Origin: Ophiocordyceps camponoti-saundersi (nom. inval.)
Lineage: Eukaryota; Ascomycota; Sordariomycetes; Hypocreales; Ophiocordycipitaceae
DNA: 42,364 nucleotides
Direction of reading: 5' to 3'
Assembly: GCA_003339415.1 (NCBI GenBank)
Contig: PDHQ01000292.1
Span: 1-42,364 of the forward strand
The position numbers and the translations under genes are program-made. Below, piece after piece: positions 35,513 to 42,364 of the stretch (its first letter is position 1; the number at the start of each line of letters is the position of its first letter). The notes beneath the pieces are model-generated. The model did not search any database. It saw nothing but the letters and a program-made list of their open reading frames with translations, and had not been told where the DNA came from.

Positions 35513-35787
35513 ATAAATAAAAAAGGAGAAAATAAAGGTAAAGCTAATAGCTAGCTAATAACTATTCTTTCCTAATTAGGAAAGAGCCCTCCTTACTCTT
35601 TCCTTTACGATATTACGATATTAACTAAAATATATTATAGTAAGCTTAATAACTAAAGTAGAGAATTATAATAAAATAAAGTAACGCGTTTTTCCCTCTT
35701 TTCCTATATATATTCTCTTTCTCCTTTACTATAACTATTTAATTAAAGATATTTCTATATACTATATATTACTAAATTATTAATAAA
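35513..35787. promoter_or_regulatory. divergent intergenic region between aORF and ORF3
   Basis: About 275 bp separating two frames that point away from each other, so it would have had to hold promoters for both unless ORF3 was expressed from the LTR transcript. At 35567-35584 it holds a perfect 18-bp palindrome, CTTTCCTAATTAGGAAAG. The same place in A (about 12108-12130) is a damaged version. The core TTCCTAATTAGGAA also occurs twice at 1897-1929. The promoter role is inferred from position only. Confidence 0.35.
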
Positions 35788-38145
35788 ATAGAATTATTAG
35801 ATTTAAATATTAAGCTTAGTAAAAAAGTAAATATTAAAGCTAAGGGAATATTTTTTAATAATAAAAATAATAAATTTAAAATTACTAAAATAATTTATAG
35901 TAAAATAGTAACGGGGCCTAAGTTACCTAACTTCCTATTCTTAATAATAACTCCTAACCTTACTAAAACTCTTAACTATAAGTAACCCCCTTAGTTTATA
36001 AAATATATAGTATAGCTAAAAGAATATATTAAGATCTTTACGGATAAAATTAAATATTTAGATATATTCTAAGTTAGCGAGAAGATCGCTAAAGTTATAC
36101 TTTTTTATAATATTACTAATAAGGACTATTACGCTAATAATATTAGGCGTTTTATTTTTAAAGCGTAGAAATAATTATAAGTAATTAGCTTTAAACTAAG
36201 GGCTATAATTAAAATCCTAAATAAGGGGATCTAAAATAAAATATATTTATTTATATCCTTAATAGTAATTATAATACCTCCTAATATTAGCGAAAATACT
36301 AATATACTATTTAAGAAAAAATTTAACTATATTATACTAAAGTTTAACTTAAAGTAAGAATTAAATAGTTACCCCCTTTTAAGTAATATAATTAATTTTA
36401 AAAGGAGAAATATAAACTTTAAGTATTATTAAGGTAGTTTTTTCTAAAACTAAGAAGCTCGGATCTTTTATTATTTTAATTTAATAAATCTAAAATATAT
36501 ACTATAATTAAAAAAGGCGATAATAGCCTAGAGGGATATTCTAGCTAAAATTTAGGGAAATTACCCTTTTTACTATATTATTATCCTTAAAACTTAATAA
36601 AAAGGAGAGTTCGAATATAGATACCTAGCTCTTACTATATTTTAATACTAAGCTTAAGGTTTTATCGGCTTTAAAATTAATATATATATTAACGGCCTAT
36701 TAAATAAGTATAAGATAAGCTTAAAATAATTTAGACTAGAAGATAAAGCGCCCCCTATCTTTAAAACCTTAATAAAAGATTAAGCTATTTAAAGTTAAGA
36801 TAGCTACGGGAACTTATATAACTAATTAATTAATAAAGTTATTAGTAATCTTTATACTATTAAGGTAAATAAACTAAGTATTCGAAAATCTAAGTAGTTT
36901 AATTTCTTAAGAGATAAGTATAACTTTAAACTAAGAAGCTAAGAAGATTATAAAAAGCTTATAATTAAATTAGAAATAAGATTAATAATATTTAGGGGCC
37001 TATATTTTAAGATCTTTATCCCTTATTACCGAATCCTTAAGGGATTCTAAATTATTACGCTTAGGATCCTTACTAATAACTTTATATAAGAGAACTATAT
37101 TACCGTACTATACTTAGGCGCTATAAGGATTAAAAGATAGCTTTAGGAAAATTAGAAAGAATAGTATAAGCCTAATAATAATAATTTTAATTAGGGCGAA
37201 AAGGCCGGGAATTAAGAGATTTATAATAAAGAGGAGAATAAAGAAGAAAATAATAAGGCGCTTACTAAAGATAAACCTATAAATAACTAAATTACTAATT
37301 AAATAATTCTATTATTTAGTCTTTTATCTTTACTTAAGTTTAGGAACCCGGCTATTTTAGAAAGTCTTAAGATAATAGCGGAAGTCCTAGATAAGATAAG
37401 AACTAAGGCTAAGGCGATTACGGCCCTTTCCCCGTAACGGAGTTTAAGGAAGATAGTAGGTAAGCTACTAACTAAGTTAACTAAAATCTTACTAGCGTAA
37501 AAGAAATCTCTAAAAAGAAAAGTATAAGAAAGGGACGTAAGAACTTTAAAACTAATATAGTTTATATATTATAGCTTATAAGTTAGCTAAAAACCCGAGG
37601 GTCTAGCTTAAGGAAAGCCTTATTATAGCTAATATTAGGAGGGAATTAGTTAATCCTAACACTTTAATTTTAGGATTAGAGGAGTAGTTCTTTATAAGAA
37701 TTATATAGCTTAGAAAGATAATTATAGCCCTATATGCTAAGGGAAGTATCTCGCTTTTAATTTTACGGGATTAATTATAGCTTATATTAGGAGAGCGCTA
37801 GTAAGAAATTAGCTTAAGATATTAAAAATAATTCCGATAATCCCGGAAATTAGTATATTTATTAGCTTATAACCCTTAAGACTTATATACCTAAAAGTAT
37901 AAGCGAAAATTAACTAAGCGGTTAATTATTATTTAATTATATAAGAACGCGTTTAAAAAAAGAAGCCTTAAAATAATATATTATAAGTAAATAAGCAGCG
38001 CGAATATTAGAGTTACTATATTTAGGGGCTCGAACTTAAGGAAAAGTAGCTAGAGTTTCTTTTTATTTCCTATTACTTATAGTCCTTTCCGCCTTTATTT
38101 TACCGCGCTTATATACGTTTTATTTAAGTTATAAAAAAGGGTTAG
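35788..38145 (+). pseudogene. copy B ORF3 relic, 786 codons, unknown product
   Basis: One frame without phase change runs from ATA (probably a former ATG) at 35788 to TAG at 38143-38145. It lies downstream of integrase and ends just before the polypurine tract. Internal stops are TAA/TAG, and two of them are sense CGA in the other copy (see copy A). Readable parts include KVNIKAKGIFF (about 35820), GPKLPNFLFLIITP (about 35909), PPNISENTNILFKKKF (about 36275) and FKIFIPYYRILKGF (about 37010). A Glu/Lys/Asn-rich linker lies at about 37210-37270, and a C-terminal part has KYLAFNFTGLIIAYIRRAL near 37750. The position would suit an envelope-like ORF, but I see no clear signal peptide, fusion or transmembrane pattern. 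Function unknown. Confidence 0.6.
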
Positions 38146-38170
38146 TTACTTATTATTATAGCTTACGCTT

Positions 38171-38179
38171 AGGGAGGAG
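38171..38179 (+). other. polypurine tract of B
   Basis: AGGGAGGAG directly upstream of the 3' LTR (38182), where plus-strand DNA synthesis would have been primed. Its position just before the LTR start supports the LTR boundary. Confidence 0.75.
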
Positions 38180-38181
38180 TT

Positions 38182-38796
38182 TAGTAATAATAAAAAATAT
38201 ACCTTAAAAAAATAACGCTAAACTAAGATAGTAAGTTATTAGGGGCTTATATAAATTATAATTAAATAGTCCTTTAAGTCCTTTTAGTTCTTAGATATTT
38301 TAACGCTTTAAAACTATTAAGGGTAATAATAATAAGAAAAGGGGCTATCGCTAAGTATATAATATAGTTTAGTTTCCTTATAAAAAGAAAGAAATTAAGT
38401 AAGAATTAGCTTTTAAGCTTATCTTTATAGCTTTTATAAAAATTATATATTATAAATTAAGTTATAAAAAAGACTTATAATAAAAACTTTACTAAACGGA
38501 ATTATAACTTTATTTTAAATTTTATATTTTTATACCTTAAATTACTTATTTAAATACTTATTTTAAAATCTTTAACTATTAATTAAATAGTCTCTAAATT
38601 CTTCTCCCTTATTACTCTTATTTTTATATAGGAAATCGATTTCCTATTATTTTCCCTATAAAGAATTATATCTAGCACCTCCCCTTATAGCTAGAGATCC
38701 CCCCTTATATTAGTTAAAGACTCTAGTTACTTAAGAAATTACGCCCCTTAAGTATCTGCTACGCTCGCTTAGGGTATCCTTCTTCCCTTACTAAAC
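38182..38796 (+). repeat. 3' LTR of B (615 bp)
   Basis: Complete LTR, from TAGTAATAATAAAAAATATA to CTTACTAAAC. Against the 5' LTR its first bases differ by G/A and C/T changes only (GCGGTG at 19194-19199 reads ATAATA here), showing strong RIP on one LTR and little on the other. Right of it comes TAGCT, the target duplication, and then the gag of copy A in reverse. Confidence 0.93.
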
Positions 38797-38801
38797 TAGC
38801 T

Positions 38802-39437
38802 TTATCGAAGCTTTTAATTATAAAAAGCTATAATAAGCTAGTAACGCGAATTTTTAAGATAAGGCTTAAGATAGCTTTAGATACTTTTTATAAGCTAGCT
38901 ATAAAGTATAGCTATAATATTTTTATAAGTCGAATTATTCCTTTTAAGAAGCCTAACTTAAACTTTTTTTAGTAAAATATTAAAAATATTACCTAATTCC
39001 GTAATAGTAAGTTTATAATTAATCCTATACTTTTTATAGTAAAGATAGTTATAAATTTAAATCTAATTAGTAACTTATTTTATAATCTCTAGTTTCTTTA
39101 TATTATAGTTCCTAATCTTTTTATCTAAGGTATCTTTCTAAGCCGAGTTTAATACGCTATAATATTTAATTATAATATTCTTAGCTATTTCTTAAAGCTA
39201 GTCTTTAGTTAGGATTTTTATATTTATTCTTTCCTTATTATTAATATAATCTTTAAGCTATTTAACTATTATAGCGTTTTTAATATTTATATTTTTTATT
39301 TCTTTTTTAAAGTAGTTAAGAAATTTAGTTATATTCTAGCTAGTAAATTTTATAATAAGTAGTAAGGCCGGCTAGATATTAATAATTTAAATTTTCTTAG
39401 CTATTTTATTCTTAGGAGTTATTATCTTATTTTCTAT
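38802..39437 (-). pseudogene. copy A gag N-terminal part
   Basis: Reverse complement of codons 1 to about 212 of the copy B Gag. The presumed start is ATA (TAT on the plus strand at 39435-39437), as in B. It is broken by TAA/TAG and ends at the B insertion. The zinc knuckle of this same gag lies at 18799-18843. Confidence 0.82.
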
Positions 39438-40179
39438 ATTATTAAGGCTAACTAAATAGGTATAATTAAATAATTAAGTTAGGTTTTTAGAAGAAAAAGG
39501 TATATAAATCTTAAGGGGGTAAGGTAATTAGTCTTATAATAAAATAGTATTTTATAATAATATAGCTATTTTAGAAAAAAAGGAGATAAAAATAATACTT
39601 TTTAGATAATAATATAAAATATAAGCCTAAGAGTAAATAAGAAATAAGAGTATTAGGACGCTAAAGTAAAAAAGCTTATAAAAGATAAAGATAAGCTAAA
39701 AAGATATATATAAAATTAAACCGCTTAAAAAAACTATCTATAAGCTACTAATATTATATTATAATAATAATTAACTATTAATAAAATAATTATAGTTATT
39801 TAATATCTTAGATCTTTTTTCTAAAAAAGTAATATTCCTAAAAATAAGCTAGTAAAATAAGATTATAGTTCTTATTTATAGTTTAAACTTAATTTAGCTA
39901 TTATTTTTCTTATTTAATATAAAAGTATTACCTTATAAGCGGTCTTTATATTAATTAATTATATTAAATATCCTTTATTTCTTTACTAACCCCTACTTTA
40001 GTTATAATTTTATAAGTAACTAGCTTATATCCGAAAATAAAGCCCCTTTTACTAATACTAAAAATATAACTTATTTTTTAACCCTCTAATTAGTTTATTA
40101 TAATCTATAAAGGGTAGCTATTATCTTAATATTACCTTTTTTAGTTATTAAGCCTAATAGATTATACCTTAAAGATTAG

Positions 40180-40933
40180 TTTTAGTAAGGGAAGAAAGAT
40201 ACCCTAAGCGAGCGTAGTAGATACTTAAGGGGCGTAACTTCTTAAGTAATTAGAGTTTTTAACTAATATAAAGGGGGATCTCTAGCTATAAGGAGAGGCG
40301 CTAGATATAATTCTTAATAGGGAAAATAATAGGAAATTAATTTCCTATATAAAGATAAGGGTAATAAGGGAGAAAAACTTAGGGACTATTTAATTAATAG
40401 TTAAAAATTTTAAAATAAGTATTTAAATTAGTAATTTAAGGTATAAAAATATAAAGTTTAAAATAATAAGAAATTAATTTCCTATATAAAAATAAGGGTA
40501 ATAAGGGAGAAGAACTTAGGGACTATTTAATTAATAGTTAAAAATTTTAAAATAAGTATTTAAATTAGTAATTTAAGGTATAAAAATATAAAATTTAAAA
40601 TAAAGTTATAATTCCGTTTAGTAAAGTTTTTACTATAAGTTCTCTTTATAACTTAATTTATAATATATAATTTTTATAAAAGCTATAAAAATAAGCTTAA
40701 GGGCTAATTTTTACTTAATTCCTTCCTCTTTACGAGGAAACTAAACTATGCTATATACCTAGTAATAGCCCCTTATCTTATTATTATTACCCTTAATAAT
40801 TCTAAAGCGTTAAAATATCCGAGAACTAAAAGGACTTAAAGGACTATTTAATCGTAACTTATATAAGCTTTTAATAACTTACTATCTTAGTTTAGTATTA
40901 TTTTTCTTCGAAGTATGTCTTTCACCGCCGCTA
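40180..40933 (-). repeat. 5' LTR of A (754 bp, with internal duplication)
   Basis: On the minus strand it starts TAGCGGCGGTGAAAGACATA (40933 downward) and ends CTTACTAAAAC at 40180. Subtracting the 137-bp tandem duplication at 40327-40600 leaves 617 bp, matching the LTRs of B. CA/TG sites survive near its outer end (40740-40930), as in the 5' LTR of B. Confidence 0.92.
40327..40600. repeat. 137-bp tandem duplication inside the LTR of A
   Basis: Two adjacent copies (40327-40463 and 40464-40600) differing at only a few positions. The LTRs of B have a single copy. Most visible differences between the copies are G/A. It arose after the two elements separated, or by slippage during reverse transcription. 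Confidence 0.92.
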
Positions 40934-41410
40934 AAATATATAGCTTATTTTAAAAATATAATATTTATTTTTTTTTAATTTTTTATATTTTTTTTTAAAA
41001 TTATTAAAAATACTATATTTTAAATATTATAAGTATTAACTTAGGAAAATAAGCCTTTTTAACTATTTTAAGTACCTTATAATTATCTATATCTTATAAA
41101 AAATTCTATATAAATTCTTTAAAAAGTTATAAGTTAGGAAAAAGTAAGCTTATCTATTTTAAGTAAGTGGGGCGTTTTTTCTACTTATTTCTAGGAAGAA
41201 AGAGTATAAAACCCCGCATTACCTTATAATACTTTGGAAATGCTAGGAAATATACTTTTGCTAACGTTACTACCTTCTACCGCTATAAAAAAATAACTAA
41301 GGTACTTATAGAAAGTCCCGAAAGTACTAGGAAATACTAAAGCTTCCGCGCTTCCTAGCTATCTACTCTATATACCGAATTTCTTACGTTCTAGTAAACT
41401 TCAGGGTTCG
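40934..41410. other. flank outside copy A, no gene seen
   Basis: AT-rich up to about 41170. Then comes a patch of more balanced composition (about 41170-41410) that keeps CA and TG dinucleotides, so RIP is weaker here. No frame of useful length, splice pattern or RNA gene was recognised. A GGGTTCGAA at 41404-41412 resembles a tRNA B box but has no tRNA around it. Confidence 0.5.
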
Positions 41411-41584
41411 AAAAAAATCACGGGGTTAAAAAATCACTTATAAGTGATGTGATTTTTCGTGATTTAAATTACTAATTTTTGCTTAGTAAGTGATTTTTAG
41501 TGATTTAAATTACTAGCGTGAAAAAATCACTTATAAGTGATTTTTTAGAGATAATTTAAATCACGAGTTTATAATTTTTATGAT
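41411..41584. repeat. cluster of ATCAC/GTGAT boxes with palindromes
   Basis: About ten copies of AATCAC or its complement GTGATT in 175 bp. The stretch 41521-41546 is a perfect 26-bp palindrome centred on CACTTATAAGTG. The same core occurs at 41434-41445, and GTGATTTAAATTACTA occurs at 41459-41474 and again at about 41500-41515. CA and TG are frequent here, unlike almost all other parts of the window. It may be a small foldback element or a clustered protein-binding site. Confidence 0.7.
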
Positions 41585-41799
41585 TTTTTTTAAAAATATA
41601 ATTATTTAATATTTTAAATAAAAGAAAGAAAAAGGTAAGTAATATAAAAAGGTTTTTAAGTATAATTACTCTTATAAAAAGTTAAGAAAAGTAAAAAAAA
41701 TAAAAAATATTAATAAGTAAAAAAAATAAAGTAATATTATAAAATTATAATATATTATATAATAAGTTAAAATTATAATAATAATAATATAAGATTATA

Positions 41800-42364
41800 A
41801 AAAAGATTAATAAAAAAGATTAATAAAAAAGATTAATAAAAAAGATTAATAAAAAAAAGTAATAAAAAAAGTAATAAAAAGATTAATAAAAAAAGTAATA
41901 AAAAGATTTAAAAGAGTAATAAATAGTTAAAAGACTAATAAAAAGACTAATAAAAAGAGTAATAAAAAGACTAATAAGAAGACTAATAAGAAGACTAATA
42001 AAAAAACTAATAAGAAGACTAATAAGAAGACTAATAAGAAAGGTAAAAATAAGAGTAATAATAAGAGTAATAATAAGAGTAATAATAAGAGTAATAATAA
42101 GAGTAATAATAAAAGTAATAATAAAAGTAATAATAAAAGTAATAATAAGAGTAATAATAAAAGTAATAAAAAGGGTAATAAGAATAATAATAAGAAAGAT
42201 AATAAAAAGACTAATAAGAAGACTAATAATAAAAGTAGAAAAAAAATTAATAAAAATACTAATAAAAATACTAATAAAAATACTAATAAAAATACTAATA
42301 AAAATACTAATAAAAATACTAATAAAAATACTAATAAAAATACTAATAAAAATACTAATAAAAA
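41800..42364 (+). repeat. A-rich 12/13-bp minisatellite, runs off the window
   Basis: Successive blocks: a 13-bp unit AAAAAAGATTAAT (about 41802-41860), then 12-bp units AAGACTAATAAG (about 41931-42030), AAGAGTAATAAT (about 42050-42170) and AATACTAATAAA (about 42246-42364). Because 12 is a multiple of three, one plus-strand frame stays open from 41931 to the end of the window (144 codons), giving Lys-Ser-Asn-Asn and Lys-Thr-Asn-Lys repeats. Undoing RIP at TA would turn many Asn codons (AAT) into Asp (GAT). Whether it is coding cannot be decided; the 13-bp block argues for plain satellite DNA. Confidence 0.85.

Larger units (their letters stand above)
19189..38796 (+). mobile_element. Ty3/Gypsy-type copy B, nearly complete (contains X2)
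   Basis: Runs from LTR start at 19189 to LTR end at 38796. It is interrupted by the 7296-bp X2 inside its 5' LTR; without X2 and its target duplication it is about 12.3 kb. Internal order: leader (27108-27847), gag, protease, RT, RNase H, integrase (ending 33998), then aORF (minus) and ORF3 (plus), a polypurine tract and the 3' LTR. The element is 5 to 6 kb longer than a usual fungal Ty3/Gypsy copy, mainly because of the 4.2 kb after integrase. It sits in the gag of copy A in the opposite direction. All frames are broken by RIP. Confidence 0.93.
38797..40933 (-). mobile_element. Ty3/Gypsy-type copy A, proximal segment
   Basis: On the minus strand: 5' LTR (40933 to 40180), leader (40179 to about 39438) and the first about 212 codons of gag (39437 to 38802). 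It then stops exactly where copy B inserted and resumes at 19188. The match to 27108-28483 of B in reverse (coordinates sum to about 67285) is clear throughout. Confidence 0.92.

Noticed and set aside
34357..38145. aORF and ORF3 as chance open frames
   Set aside because: In RIP-mutated DNA TAA/TAG are so frequent that long frames with few, convertible stops are unlikely by chance, and the two copies are collinear with reciprocal stop/CGA positions in ORF3. This was not tested numerically, so it is kept as a finding with moderate confidence.
38797..40179. An independent third Ty3/Gypsy fragment
   Set aside because: It stops at exactly the gag position where the distal segment of copy A (19188) begins, with a matching target duplication, so it is the 5' part of A.
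41404..41415. tRNA gene suggested by GGGTTCGAA
   Set aside because: No acceptor stem, anticodon arm or A box could be found at the right distance.
1..42364. Mitochondrial, apicomplexan or slime-mould origin because of the high AT content
   Set aside because: Those genomes do not show near-absence of CpA/TpG with CpG retained. The two retroelement families and the stop pattern fit RIP in a filamentous ascomycete.
42050..42364. CRISPR array or telomere repeat at the right edge
   Set aside because: The 12-bp units have no spacers, and the unit is not a TTAGGG-type telomere repeat. It is a simple minisatellite.

Overview
The window looks like an AT-rich, gene-poor block (an AT-isochore) of a filamentous ascomycete genome (Pezizomycotina). 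It is packed with dead LTR retrotransposons that have been heavily altered by repeat-induced point mutation (RIP). By eye, CpA and TpG are almost absent, TpA is in great excess, and CpG survives. That is the mark of C-to-T change at CpA on both strands, not of general AT bias. I found no intact gene. Every coding relic is broken by TAA and TAG codons that can be explained as former CAA, CAG, CGA or TGG, and some starts read ATA where ATG is expected. I found no tRNA, rRNA, telomere or CRISPR array. Layout: 1-1530 is bare AT-rich flank. 1700-5602 is an unassigned relic with a purine tract, a nested hairpin, a Gag-like frame (2221-3198) and an unidentified frame of about 784 codons (3251-5602). 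5640-6590 shows nothing. 6597-6774 is a small inverted-repeat element. From 6792 to 40933 the window is a stack of four elements from two families. Family 1 is a Ty3/Gypsy-type element with LTRs of about 617 bp, present as copies A (minus strand) and B (plus strand). Family 2 is a Ty1/Copia-type element with 301-bp LTRs, present as X1 (5' truncated) and X2 (both LTRs present). Order of insertion: A landed first (40933 running down to 10436). B then inserted into the gag of A, splitting it into 38797-40933 and 10436-19188, with a 5-bp target duplication (19184-19188 and 38797-38801). X2 then inserted into the 5' LTR of B (19467-26762) with a perfect 5-bp TAAAT duplication. X1 inserted into the 3' part of A, ending at 10435, and a later rearrangement removed the 5' half of X1 together with the 3' end of A. 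The most interesting content is in the Ty3/Gypsy family. Without X2, copy B is about 12.3 kb long. Beyond the end of integrase it carries about 4.2 kb not expected of such an element: an antisense frame of about 385 codons (34357-35512 in B, 12183-13338 in A) diverging from a sense frame of 786 codons (35788-38145 in B, truncated in A). In the stretches I compared, both are collinear between the two copies. I recognise neither product. After 40933 come a mixed flank (40934-41410), a patch of ATCAC/GTGAT palindromes that escaped most RIP (41411-41584), and an A-rich 12/13-bp minisatellite that runs off the end of the window.
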